Shown: positions 34,495-46,707 of the stretch, in pieces | Layout: every line of letters starts with the position of its first letter | How positions within the stretch are numbered: position 1 is the stretch's first letter | Origin: Linum tenue | Taxonomy: Eukaryota > Streptophyta > Magnoliopsida > Malpighiales > Linaceae | DNA length: 64,000 nucleotides | Direction: 5' to 3' | Assembly: GCA_946122785.1 (NCBI GenBank) | Contig: CAMGYJ010000006.1 | Coordinates: forward strand, 70,185,676 to 70,249,675 | Program-made: the position numbers and the translations under genes | The notes under the pieces: generated by a model | Told to the model about the DNA's origin: nothing | What the model saw: only the letters and a program-made list of their open reading frames with translations | The model's database searches: none

Positions 34495-35475
34495 GCATGC
34501 TTTTTACCATAATATACCATATGGTACCATAATGGTTTCCTACCATACCAAATCAAACCATATATTTATCACATTTTACCATATGGTAATTACATGCAAC
34601 CATGTCTTATAACATCTTACCATATGGTAACGAAGTAAAACACAACAGGACTTATGGTTTCCTCCATTTTTATAACATGAAACCATATCTTACCACACCT
34701 TACCATATGGTAACAAACTAAAACACAAAAGGACTTATGGTTTTTTGCTATTTTAAAACATGAAACTATAGCTTACCACACCTTACCATATGGTAACAAA
34801 CTAAAACACAGGAGGAGTTATGGTTTTTTTGCTATTTTACAACATGAAACCATAGCTTACCACACATTACCATATGGTAACAAACTAAAACACAGCAGGA
34901 CTTATGGTTTTTTGCTATTTTACAACATGAAACCATAGCTTACCACACATTACCATATGGTAACAAACTAAAACACAGCAGGACTTATGGTTTTTTGCTA
35001 TTTTACAACATGAAACCATAGCTTACCACACATTACCATATGGTAACAAACTAAAACACAGCAGGAGTTATGGTTTTTTGCTATTTTACAACATGAAACC
35101 ATAGCTTACCACACATTACCATATGGTAACAAACTAAAACACAGCAGGACTTATAGTTTTTTGCTATTTTACAACATGAAACCATAGCTTACCACACATT
35201 ACCATATGGTAACAAACTAAAACACAGCAGGACTTATGGTTTTTTGCTATTTTACAACATGAAACCATAGCTTACCACACATTACCATATGGTAACAAAC
35301 TAAAACACAGCAGGAGTTATGGTTTTTTGCTATTTTACAACATGCAATCATAGCTTACCACACATTACCAAATGGTAACAAACTAAAACACAGCAGGACT
35401 TATGGTTTTTTGCTATTTTACAACATGCAATCATAGCTTACCACACATTACCATATGGTAACGAAGCAAAACACA
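34495..35475 (-). repeat. 83-bp tandem array upstream of the Ulp1-like gene
   Basis: Roughly ten copies of an 83-bp unit, each with TTACCATATGGTAACAAAC, ACACAGCAGGA, TTATGGTTTTTTGCTATTTT and CATAGCTTACCACACAT. Copies from about 34860 onward are nearly identical, so the array expanded recently. It lies in the leader or first intron of the Ulp1-like gene, minus orientation. Confidence 0.9.
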
Positions 35476-35999
35476 ACAGATTCTACACCAGTTCAGCAAC
35501 GCATGGTAACAATTCGGTAATTTAGCGAGTTTACTACAATTTTCACATGAAGAGTGACTGAAATACTGTTTCTATTGTTCTGTGGATGGATTTCGAAGAA
35601 AGAAATGAGGTTTTACCTTGATATTTTTTGCGAAAACGATTTTTGAGCCTCGTTGAAGTTGGAAACCCTTCGTTTTTCGACGAAGAAGCGAGAACAGTGT
35701 ATCGTTGAATGATTCTTCGAAAACCTTTGCGAAAATCGTTCGATTTGAAGTTTATTTTGTGTTTTTTTCTAGAAGTTTTTGCTGCGATTTTGGTGAGAGA
35801 GTTGAGGATCGGGAGGAAGAATGGAGAGTTAGAGAGCAGAGGGAAGTGGAACTGTCGCTTGAACGGTGAGAGAAAGAAGGAGAGAAGGCGGGACGGTTGT
35901 CGTTGTCACGTCTGCAATTCAAATTGTCAGAGACGTGATTACTTTTTTGCCCCCGTGTGTAGTTAATTTGCATGATCTGACGGCTGGAAAGATGGGGCG

Positions 36000-36065
36000 A
36001 TGGACGGTGCGATGGATGGTTACTGACAGTTACTGAGGGGTCAGTTACTGAGGTGATCCGGACCC
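36000..36065. repeat. Right terminal inverted repeat of the large MULE
   Basis: Inverted partner of 24852-24917. It carries three GTTACTGA blocks (GGTTACTGACAGTTACTGAG) matching the GAGTAAC blocks of the left end. Confidence 0.75.
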
Positions 36066-36074
36066 GATTCTGTG

Positions 36075-37397
36075 GCATCTTCTAAAAAATTGAGTTATTG
36101 TAATTTTGCCATCAACAGGTACTTGATATGATATCAGAGTCTACAATAATTAAGAAATATTGTTTTCGAATTATTACAATTCTTAATATTAATAGTTGAG
36201 TTAAACACGATATATAACGAGTTTATGCAAACTTCGAGTCCATTAAGTAGCTTTCGTCTGAGGAAGCATTTAACGAAATGATATAGGATTTATTATGGAA
36301 TATTTAATTATTAGACGTACCGGTTATTGACGTAGAGTGATGAACCTGCGATATAGTTATTGAAATTTGTTGTAGGTACATGAGTGAAAATGTAGAGGTA
36401 GTTTTCCTCCCTTTGTAATTTATTTTCTTTTGACTTCTTTGTAGCTAAATGGTAACTGATCGATTAAAGCTTTTGGGAAGACGTTAAAAACCAAACAGTG
36501 ATACTCCGAACTTGCTTGAATTTCTGTAATCTAACTTTGGGAGGTAACTAAGAAGTGACAGAACATCAAATCTTGAGAGTAATTTACCTACTGGGCGTGG
36601 GGAAACAGGATAATGGATCCTTTTTTGGCACATCATGAGATTTGGGGCAAACAGATTTTGATAATGACCTTTGCTTTGTTAACTTCTTCACCAACAATCT
36701 TGTGAATTGGTTGCTTTCCCTTGTCTCAAGCTCATTTTAGTATAATTTTGTTACTGTTGTGGTTGCAATGAAGTTTGATAACGGAGGTACAATTCTAACA
36801 ACACAAAATAGAAAATATAAACATATTTGGTTGATAATTCAAAGAAATTATGGAAGTTTGTCAGTTTGACAAACAAAAGCATAAACGTATTAAGTTGCTT
36901 CTTTAGACTCCATTCACTGTCAAGGTTGAGATTACATGACGAGTTATGAGAAAATTGAGAAGAAAAATATGATAATAATTTTAGCGATAAGATTTTTGAA
37001 ATGAGTTTTGTAAAAAAGAAACACGGCCATGAATTCCCAGAAGCTGCATTGTCGTTGCCTCTTACCTACCTTAAATTGAGATTAAGGTGATTTATAATTT
37101 TGAATTACAACCTATCAGAAATGTGACTTGCTGTACTAACTTCACTTTTTGAAGAAGAAAAAAAACTAGGATTGTTTGAAAAAGCATGAAAAAGCCAATG
37201 ATTAAGTGTTCAAAAAGTTCGGCAACTTATGAGATAAAACTTCTAATATTATCCAATATCTTTAGTTTCTCGATCCATAAGGAATCCTTTGAAATGGAAA
37301 AGATCATTCCACATTCTTGTGTTATGACTATAATACATTCATGTTTTATAGCTTAAATCAAGACATAAATAGATTCTTTCTCTACTTCTCACCTAGT
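36075..37397. other. Intergenic DNA
   Basis: AT-rich, no coding signal or structured repeat recognised. Confidence 0.4.
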
Positions 37398-37405
37398 CTC
37401 ATATA

Positions 37406-38150
37406 GAGGGATGACAATCAAACCCATGTTCACGGGTATTCGACTGCCCTCGATCCATTCAACGCGGGAAATTCCTGCATTGATCGGGTATGGGGCGGGT
37501 ATGGGTAAAACCCGCAAAAAGTTTGATGGGTATGAGACGAGTATGATTTTAGCCTCCCCGCCCCATACTCATACCCATACCTGCCCCAACAAAAATATTT
37601 CTTCACATATGAAAAACATGTGAATCAATTTGTAACTTATCAATAATAGTGAGTATAACTCAAGAAAAATATATAGAAGAAATGCAATTGAGTGGCCACC
37701 CAAATCAAAATCTAACTTCTTTCTCTCAATTTTTACTTCACTCTTTCACTTTTTTCCCTTGTTAACAAGATTATGTTAGTTAATTATTACTTAATAGATG
37801 TATTAGTGTAGAGAAGAATGATTTGGATGACATTGTACTCTACTCTGATATGGATTAATCGATGTTTTAGGATAAGATGCTTTGAATCGTATTAAAAATG
37901 ATTCTCTCTTTGTCGACTTCATGATATAGTAGTTGCGTTTAATGTTATAGTTGAAAATCTACATGTAAAATATTTAGTATTATAATGCTGGATATACAGG
38001 GCGGGTATTACCCATGGGTACCCGAAATCCATGGGTATGGGGATGGGTTTGCAAAATCTTCCGCGCATGGGTATGTGGCCGGTATGGATATAGATATTTG
38101 AAAGCGGGGATGAGAATGGTTTAGGCAAACCCGCCCCATTGCCATTCCTA
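37406..38150. mobile_element. Non-autonomous hAT-type element
   Basis: Ends GAGGGATGACAA and (reverse-complemented) TAGGAATGGCAA, flanked by the exact 8-bp duplication CTCATATA (37398-37405 and 38151-38158). GGGTATGGG/CCCATACCC blocks lie near both ends in inverted arrangement. The 8-bp duplication and the TAGGGATGRCAA-type end point to the hAT superfamily. No transposase. Confidence 0.75.
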
Positions 38151-38158
38151 CTCATATA

Positions 38159-38973
38159 CATTATCCACATATACAAAAAGACGTAAGATGGATTTCAAGT
38201 GAAAATCTAAAGACCTCATCTACTTCGGAGTGGCAGAAGTTCCTAGTAACGTACGTAAGCCAATGGATTCTCACCAGGAGCAAATCTCACATGAAACTAC
38301 AACAGTAGCGAAGCAAGTGTTGGGGATCACAATGTCACATCGAGGCATGGATGTGAGGTGAGACCACCATTGTAGGAGGGGGTTACAGTGAACTCCAATT
38401 GATCGTTCATCCTATCAATACCGGTAGATAGTAATTAGAAAGCAGTTTGAGATTGGAACAGTTGCTTACTGAGCGCATACACAATCAATAGGAGAGTGCC
38501 GAGTTGTTCCATTACACGTGCAGACATATGAAGGGACATTAAGAGTTTCCAACTGGCTTGACAACTTGTTTTTTGAAAGCTAACCCTGGAACTCGACTTT
38601 ACGACGACTATAGCTCTTCCCACAACCATAGGAGACCCTACCCCTCAAAATGAAACACTGTTCTTAAGTTTCGTAGTCTCCTAAGGCGAGAGTGAGTTGT
38701 CACGAAACACGATTACGGTCGATCACTTACTAGTAGAGGTCTCTAATTTATGTGGTTTACTGACGAAAAAATTCTAATGTTGGTAAGTTGGTTGGAGCAG
38801 ACCTTAAAATCTAGTTCTATATCCGATTGTTGCCTCCAAATTCCAGCAGGGACAGCAATTCGACTTGTGGATTGTGCTCACATTGGTCCACCAATTGGGT
38901 AAAGCTCGGCCCATACGCAAAAAGCCCTCTGAACATATAGTCCAGACCAAGTGAGGCCCAAAATGTTTTCATT
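38159..38973. other. Intergenic DNA before the tRNA gene
   Basis: No gene or clear repeat recognised. Confidence 0.4.
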
Positions 38974-39045
38974 TCCGTTGCCGGGACTTGAACCCGGGTC
39001 TTTCGGGTGAGAGCCGAATATCCTGACCAACTAGACTACAACGGA
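38974..39045 (-). tRNA. tRNA-Glu (anticodon CTC)
   Basis: On the minus strand a 72-base cloverleaf: acceptor TCCGTTG pairing with CAACGGA, D arm with AGTCTAGTTGGT, anticodon stem TTCGG/CCGAA around the loop CTCTCAC (anticodon CTC), and T arm CCGGGTTCAAGTCCCGG. It matches the plant nuclear tRNA-Glu consensus and no intron is present. It sits about 190 bases upstream of ARC6 on the opposite strand. Confidence 0.95.
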
Positions 39046-39233
39046 GGTATGAGCTCAAAGTTAAACAACAGGTTTATAAACACTTGAGAATCTATTTCTT
39101 TGATAAAAGTTCAGACGCTGTCAAAGTAGTCACAAACTGACGAAAACTCTCGGAAGAGGAAAGTGTGAGAATCTATAGGGGTAACCAGCCGAAGCAACGG
39201 AACAGCTGAAACTTCTCACTTCTCAGTCCTACA

Positions 39234-42221
39234 ATGGCGGCTTTCAAGCACATCACCGTCGGCGTCTGCAGTCCGTCTCCGAGACTCATCGCCCCTTCCT
39301 CCGTCTCGCCTCCGCTGTCTCGCACGCCGCCGAGAAAGCTCTCCAGGGTCTCCACCATCACCTGCTCCTCCAGCAAATGGGCCGAGCGCCTCCTCGGCGA
39401 CTTCCAGTTCTTCGCCCCCGCCGCCGCCGACCCTTCTTCCGAGCTACAACAACAAAAATCCTTCTCTTCTTCCTCCACCACCGCCACTCTCCCTCCTCCA
39501 CCTCTCCCTCGTCCCCCGCCTCTCGCTCCTCCCGAGCGCTACGTCTCAATTCCTCTCGATTTCTACAAGGTGAAACGAAAATGCAGTTCGAATTTCCGTT
39601 TTCAGTCACTGATTTCGTCAATTTCTTTCGAATTTGTTTCTGATTGTCGGGGAATGGGATCCTAAACCCTTCGTTGCTGGCTGCTGAAAGGTTTTGGGAG
39701 CTGAGACGCATTTCCTTGGAGATGGAATCAGGAGAGCGTACGAAGCTAGGGTTTCGAAACCGCCTGCCCACGGCTTCAGTCAAGAAGCTTTGATCAGCCG
39801 TAGACAGATTCTTCAAGCAGCGTGCGAGACTCTTGCCAATTTCAATTCCAGGAGAGAATACAATCATGGCCTTATTGATGATGAGGAGGACACTGTCCTT
39901 ACTCAGGTTCCCTGGGACAATGTACTTTTCTACCTCAATTGCTGCTATATCCTTATTGGTTAATCAGAATTTTGGAAGGCCGGAATCAGGTTTAGGCTGA
40001 ATGTATTCATTGATTTGTATACAGGTACCTGGGGCTCTCTGTGTGTTGCAGGAAGCAGGGGAGACCGAGCTGGTTCTGGAACTTGGTGAGACTTTGCTTA
40101 AAGAAAGATTGGCCAAGGGGTTCAAGCAAGATGTGGTGTTGGTACTGGCTCTTGCCTACGTTGAAATGTCGAGGAATGCTATGGCGTTCGACCCACCTGA
40201 CTTCATTGGGGGGTGTGATATGCTAGAGAAGGCCTTGAAGCTCTTGCAGGTACTCTCAATTACCACTTTTTTATGCATAGTCTAGAAAGATGTTATTTTG
40301 TGGTCAATTAGTTTCTCTTTCATTTAATTGTTCAGGTTGTAGGAAGTAATTAGTGAATGAAATGATTCGTCACTAAAATGGTTGTGAAAGAATTGAGTGA
40401 TCGGGAGATTATTTTGTCTTGTATTGAAAGTTTTGGAGGTATTGAGTTAAGACTGAGACAAGTGCTCACAAGACTTGAGTGTTTGCTTTCCCTCCATTAA
40501 CTTCGAATGATAGTTCAAGATGATGACTTCAAATCTTGTAACTTAGGAGGAAGGAGCAAGCAGCCTTGCCCCTGATCTGCAGGCACAGATAGATGAGACT
40601 CTGGAGGAGATCACCCCTCGTTATGTTCTAGAACTTCTAGCATTGCCCCTTGACGATGAATTTCGGACGAAAAGAGAAGAGGGTCTCCAAGGACTGCGTA
40701 ACATATTGTGGGCTGTTGGAGGAGGTGGAGCATCACCGCTTTCTGGTGGGTTCACTCGTGAAGATTTCATGAAAGAGGCCTTCTTGCACATGACATCTTC
40801 TGAGCAGGTTGATCTATTTGTAGCCACTCCACCAAACATTCCACCTCAGAACTTCGAAGTGCATGGAGTTGCCCTTGCACTAGTTGCCCAAGCTTTCATG
40901 GGTAAAAAGCCTCAGCATATACCATATGCTGACAATCTATTTGAGCAACTCCAACAGACAAAGAATGCAAACAGTCTGAAAAACAACCGCGAGATTGAGT
41001 TTTCACTAGGAAGAGCTCTGTGTTCTCTGCTTTTGGGTGAGCTGGATGATTGTCATGCATGGTTAGGGCTAGATCAGGTTGACTCACGTTATAGAAACCC
41101 AGCAGTTGTGGAGTTTGTGCTGGAGAATTCGAATCCTGATGATGAAGACTATCTTCGTGGGCTTTGTAAGCTGTTGGAGACCTGGTTAACAGATGTGGTT
41201 TTTCCCAAGTTTAGAGATACCAAAGATGTAGAGTTCAGGCTTGGAGACTACTATGATGATCCTACTGTCTTGACCTACTTAGAAAGCCGGGAGGGTGCTG
41301 GTCGATCTCCCCTCGCTGCTGCTGCTGCTATAGTAAGGATAGGTGCTGAGGCATTGCAGAAGGTTTTTCCTTTGGGCAGCCAAGACAGTGATGAGTTCCA
41401 GGAAAAGATTGATAATAATAACAATGGCACTGTAGTGGCAGAATCTGTTGGTGAAAAGCTGAAGGATGCTAGTGTGAAGGTCTTGTGCGCTGGAGTTGCA
41501 ATTGGACTGTTGACTTTAGTAGGATTAAAGGGTATGCCTCCAAGAGGTCGGTCTTTTGGCCAAGGAGAGATTGACCAAGCAACGGCTTCTTCTGATGTCA
41601 CTGCTGGTAAGAACTCTAATGATATGTTTAACAGAATAGCTGGACTATAACTGATTGTTTGTCTCCTGGATCCTGTCTCTTATAAGATTCATTTAATATG
41701 GGATGGTTGTTAGAAGGAGACAACGTCACTGAAGCATTGTCAAGACAGCATGCAAGCTTAGCAGAAGGCATAGTCCGAAAATGGCAGAATGTCAAGGCTC
41801 ATGCTTTTGGAACTGATCATTGTCTGGGAAAATTGACAGAGGTAAGAAAGTCTACTTCTCTTGCTTAGCCTCCATTTTGAGCAACTCTTTTGTATGTCTC
41901 GTTCTTGCTCCATTACTGAAAGAAATAATATTCTAGGTATTGGATGGTCGAATGTTGAAGCTTTGGACAGACCGAGCCGCCGAAATTGCAAAGCTTGGCT
42001 GGGTATACGACTGCACGCTATTGGACTTGACCATCAACAGTGTAACCATGTCCTCAGATGAAAAACATGCTGTGGTGGAAGCAACAATAAATGAATCGAT
42101 CACCTTAACCGATGCTGTTCACCCTACGAGCGGCCCAAACACTACGACCTACGCAACTAGATACGAGATCTCTCTTTCTGATTCAGGATGGAGAATCACT
42201 GAAGGAGCATTATTGATGTAA
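39234..42221 (+). CDS. ARC6: ARC6, plastid division protein
   Basis: Inner-envelope chloroplast protein that anchors the FtsZ ring on the stromal side and recruits PDV2 through its intermembrane-space part. Six exons: 39234-39569, 39691-39921, 40025-40249, 40547-41606, 41714-41841 and 41937-42221. All are in phase, giving 754 residues against about 800 in Arabidopsis. The first 70-80 residues are Ser/Pro-rich like a transit peptide. The J-like domain follows (YKVLGAETHFLGDGIRRAYE). The stromal region carries EEITPRYVLELLALPL and NILWAVGGGGA. One transmembrane helix lies at about 572-591 (SVKVLCAGVAIGLLTLVGL). The C-terminal domain contains VLDGRMLKLWTDRAAE. The segment just before the membrane helix is shorter than in Arabidopsis, which explains the length difference. 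Confidence 0.96.
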
Positions 42222-42699
42222 GGAAAATCAATGTGTTGATCTAGTAGTGTAAGTAACTCTGCACCTTTGTCTATATATAGTCTTCAATAATATAGTCGAG
42301 CCATCGTGAACTTTATTCAAACGAAGAAATGTCCTCTGCGGATGTTTTGCAGCCTGCATCCAGTTTAGTTAGAATTATGTTGTTTTCACGAGAGGTTTTC
42401 TCTCTTTGGTTGATAATGCCAGTTTCTCTTTTGTGATTCAAAGTGATTTAGTGCTGGTTCCTTGCCCATTACCCTTTCTTTTACCACGTACCAAGAAAAA
42501 GCGTGAATAAACAGTGGAAGTGAGTCAAAAAAATTTACCTTTTTTTACTACACTCTCGGCTTAGACGTCTTTTCTCTTTCATTTACAAGGAAAGACTGAT
42601 ACTTCCCCAAACTGTCCCAAAAAATTTTAGTTGTGTAACTGTGTATACAAAAGGCATCTAATCTTTTTTAGCAAATTGCATAGAGATGGTATGAGCCTC
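42222..42699. other. Shared 3' region of convergent ARC6 and kinesin genes
   Basis: Only 478 bases separate the two stop codons, so both 3' UTRs and polyadenylation sites must lie here. Poly-T and poly-A runs occur near 42530-42550 and 42620-42670. Confidence 0.5.
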
Positions 42700-45600
42700 T
42701 CATAGAAGGGCAGACATGTTGTCTCTCCAGCTGCCCTTCTGGTTAGCTGACGGGTTTAAGAAGTTGAGCCCGAATAGCTCCTTGGGCGCATATTGTGGCT
42801 CCACGAACCCGATCAGCTTCACCACAAGGATCGAACTTTCCCTAACGTGTCTCATGTTTCTCAAGTCTGTCCACAACTTTCCGGCCAGCTGCAATGCTCT
42901 CTGCTTCGTGTCGAGTTCTATGTTCCATTTCAGGTAAATCTCTTCCCTTTCCTTTCTGCTCAACTTCTTCTGCAGTTGCTTGGCCAACATCATCCTCTCT
43001 CGGTTGAGAAGCTTCGGACTGTGTGAGAATGGACACGAGTAGTGAGTACCTAAGAGGTGTATGTGGCGATCTGACTATGGATGTTATGTAGAATGAGAAG
43101 CAGGGCAGAATCATACCTAGAGGTGTAGGTGGCAATCTGAGTATCCACAACCGGATTGTTTCCACGAGCAGCTGTGTCCTTGATGAAGTAGAGTCTCCTG
43201 AGCTCAACTTCCAAGTAAACGTTGTCCGAAGGATCTCCTTTGAAGAGCAGGAAAAAGTAACTCCTGTGGACCAATGGTATGTTGCATTTCGCCCAAAGCT
43301 CGATGATCTTCCTGCGGTACCTCTCAAACTTCTGTGACCAGTTAGCAGGGCTCTGGTTCGAACTCCTGTTTGTCTCCGAGACGAGGTCTCTTGCCCGTGT
43401 TGTCGGCATCGCTTCTGGAATTCTTCTCGATGGCTCCACAACCTGCACATAACCATCTCCATTTACATGACTATAACCATGGTGTGCAGCAAGGCTGTGA
43501 GCAACCAACTAAACTGTTTCCTGCGATAAATATCCAATAGAGGGAGTGTGTTTTTGTGAGTGTGTTGCTTACCGAAATGACACCAAGTTCCCTGGTTGGC
43601 TGCTTTTGGTGCTTCATCATCTTCTTGCCCTTCTTCCATCCTGCAACTGAATCCAGCACACTCGTTGTATCATCGAAATGAACATCAATCTCTTTAATGA
43701 TCTCGTCCTCTTTGGTGCCAACAACACAGCTTTCGGGATAGTCGGAGTCTTTCATTCCTGACTCGTGCTCCATCTTGAGACCCTTGTTGTCCTCCTCCTT
43801 AGAATTTCCTCGTCTCTCAGGAATCTCCTCGTCGGTCGCACTAGAGTCTCTAGCATTGCAGCCGTCCTCTTCACTGTCTTCTTCGTCCTCTTCTTTCTTG
43901 GACCAAAGCGCTGAGGGAATAGTCACCACCACGACTTTCTTGCTCTTACTTCTAGTCAATGACACACCTTTCCCTGAGCTAAAAGGTGAAGACTGGTTCA
44001 AACTCTCAATCGTCTTCTGCAATTCCTGAACCCTCCGCTTCAGAATCTCGTGTATGTCATAGGAACCCACGTCACAGAGTTCCTTGGTTTCCTCGATGGT
44101 CGTCAATGCCACCTCAGCAGTTTCATCTGCAGTAGTAGCCATTTTTGTCGATGGGGTTTCTCCCATTTCGGCACAAGGGACATCCCTGCATATGTTCTCT
44201 GACTCACTGGTGTTGCGTTGAGGGATCTCCTCCTGCAGAGAGTAGGCTTCCAGGCTTGCTTGTGTCTCAAGTAATTGCCTATTGGGAACAGGACTAGGCA
44301 TGCTGAACTGATCGTACTCCCTTTCGGTGTTGCTTCTTACTAGACCTGCATCAGCCTCCGATACTGAATTCTCTTCCACTCTGAAGAGTCGGTCTTCCCC
44401 GACCGATTTCAGCAAGCTATCGATGTGGGATTGTGCGAGATCACGCTGCCAGGTCAGCTCCTTGATCTCTTTCTCCATCTGCAAAAGGTGACCGACATTA
44501 CTAGACATCGAAGGAAGCAAGGTAGTCCAATTTCTATGGTGGTATTGACTACCATGGCATCAGCAGGGGCAAGGATGATCAAGAATAATAAACCTGCTCA
44601 ATCAAAAGGTCTTTCTCCCTCAGCAAAGCAGCAGTATCGTTGGTTTTGGACACCGTTCCTCCGAAGCTGCTCTTGGCCTGGCGCTCGAGCTGGCCCTCCA
44701 ACCTGGAGATCTCCCTCTGCAGCTGCTTCACCAGGGCCTTGTCGGTCATTACCACATTGACCTGCGCGCTAGTCGACACTTCCTTGGCGCAGCTGGCAAA
44801 CCCGAGCGTGTTTCTTGATTGCTCGGCGTGGCAGCGCGCTGGGCTCATGGTGCAGATTATGGCAGTCTTCGCATTGCCTCCCAAGCTATTCTGCAGTATT
44901 CTCGTCAGCTTGGATTCTCTGTAGGGTATATGCCCGTTTCTCCCCTTGCTGATATAAAAGTTTTAGTCATGAGCCATGAATCAGTAGCTAAATGGGATGA
45001 TGGACCTTAGTTGAAGGAAGATTGTTTATACCCAACCTTAGTTTGCGGATTACGGTTCCCAAGGTGAGCAAGCTGCGGTTAATATGCGAACCTTCTTTCA
45101 GCCTTGTACCAGTCGACCATGTTTGAGAAGCTCGCTCACTCCCAGCCAAATCAATGAAATTCTGGAGAACCCAATAGATTAGAAGGTTACAATTATTCGC
45201 TCGATCCAGCCTGAAATCAGGCTGATCAATGAAAAATAATTGAGAATCAAATCTGAGTTAAAAGTTCATTCAATCAATCCAGTCCTATTCTCAGGAGAAT
45301 CCATCAAATGAAAAGGAATTGCAACTGCATTCATTCAAAATCGGGCCAGTAGTGATTTTTTTACCAGAGAAGCAGTAAGAGTACTCAAATTCTCTGCACC
45401 CAAGTTGTCACGAGCACAGCTTTCCACCGTCTGCAAGATGAACCAGAAGAAACACCAAACAGGACGAGAAATTTCAGCAAGAGAAGATCTACAATGGGAA
45501 GAGGGAACCGCGAATGAAATAAAACAGCATGCATACCAGCCGAAGGATTTGATGAGATCTGGAGCTGAACTCGTTCAAAGCCGTCTCTCCTATGTGCCTT

Positions 45601-46707
45601 TGAGCTGCACAACATGAAAATCTCATCTCAGCATTGAGAAGTGTAGCTGCACTGTGTTACAGTGCTTATGAGTAGAACCTGCTTTTACCTTCACAAATGG
45701 AAAAGAGTTCCTGCAGGTGGTTCCAGTCTTCAATCGGCTCCTCGATCAGCTTATCAACCACGGTTCCTCTCTGCTTCAGATGAACAGAACATGATTATCA
45801 GCTAAAAGCTCGAAACCCATTACGCTGAAAGCCAAATTCAAGCAGGAAGATAATTGAGAGTTCACCTCTGGATCATCCAGGAGTCTGAGCGGACTGGGAT
45901 CGGAGCTAAGCAAGTCTCTAACAGCTTCGTTATAGATCTCAATGGCGGAGAATTTCAACACAAACTCTCTTTCTTGGTTCTGAAACACCCAGAGAAACCA
46001 AATCAGTTCACCTAAACAAAACCACTCTGGAAATTCAGAATTCCTATCTTTCGCCAGATTACCTTGTAGATGTAGTCGAAAATGTCTGCCAAGGCGTACT
46101 TCGTCACTCCGCTCATCGTGTACGTTTTCCCACTGCTCGTTTGGCCGTACGCGAAAATGCTAGCTGAAAACAACACACAGTAACATCAGATACATTCATT
46201 CAACCTTCTCTGTCACGGTAACGGAAGAGAAGACCGAACTCTTACCATTGACGCCGGTGACGACGGAGAGAGCGACTTCCTTCGCCGCTTCCTCGTAGAC
46301 CTGCTTCGTGCCGGAATCCGGTCCGAACACTCTATCTGTAGCGGGGGGAAAAAGAAAACAGATCAATTCAATCTTGACGGAAGAGGAAATGGAGACTGGA
46401 AATGCTCAGATTGGGGATGGATTTTGTTTTTTAGGGTTTTACCGAATGTGAAGGCGGCAGGGAGCATGGAGCGATCGGGCATGGAGGATTTGAAGATGAG
46501 GGTGTTGGAGCTGATGCATTCCCAATCGGAGACGTCGTTCTTCGCCTTCTCCTTGTCGTTTAGCGGCCTCAGCCTGATGGCGACGTGAATCTTCTCCGAT
46601 TCGCCGGCGACGTCGCCGGCCATCGACGCCGACTCTTCCCCGACCCATGACCCCAGCACGCTCCGCCTTTCGCCCCTCCCGCGGACTGTAGAGCTCACTA
46701 CGCTCAT
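42700..46707 (-). CDS. Kinesin-7 family motor protein with DUF3490 tail
   Basis: Microtubule motor. Twelve coding exons in transcript order: 46707-46443, 46335-46246, 46163-46063, 45979-45866, 45770-45689, 45604-45537, 45430-45365, 45161-45037, 44948-44594, 44478-43573, 43442-43117 and 43018-42700, giving about 938 residues with consistent phases. The N-terminal motor has the P-loop GQTSSGKT, switch I NEFSSRSH and switch II DLAGSE. The neck and stalk form coiled coils ([20 protein letters not shown]). The exon at 44478-43573 is acidic and variable. The C-terminus is a DUF3490 domain ([20 protein letters not shown]). This domain layout is that of plant NACK/KIN-7 relatives, some of which act in phragmoplast cytokinesis. 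The first ATG was chosen; an in-frame one lies 27 codons later ([18 protein letters not shown]). Confidence 0.94.

Larger units (their letters stand above)
24852..36065. mobile_element. Complete Mutator-like element (11.2 kb) with FAR1-type transposase and Ulp1-like gene
   Basis: Flanked by the exact 9-bp direct repeat GATTCTGTG at 24843-24851 and 36066-36074. The ends are imperfect inverted repeats: left GGCTTAGGAT...GAGTAACC, right (reverse-complemented) GGGTCCGGAT...CAGTAACC. They align without gaps for the first 55 bases or so, with matched GAGTAAC-type blocks at the same distances. Inside are a FAR1/MULE transposase gene (+) and a convergent Ulp1-like gene (-), separated and interrupted by palindromic repeat arrays. 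This layout is known from Kaonashi (KI-MULE) elements of Arabidopsis and from the melon CUMULE. Both genes show damage, so present activity is doubtful, but the intact target duplication implies a single insertion event. Confidence 0.88.

Noticed and set aside
37411..37623. Open frame at the left end of the hAT element
   Set aside because: It covers the subterminal GGGTATGGG repeats and has no coding character.
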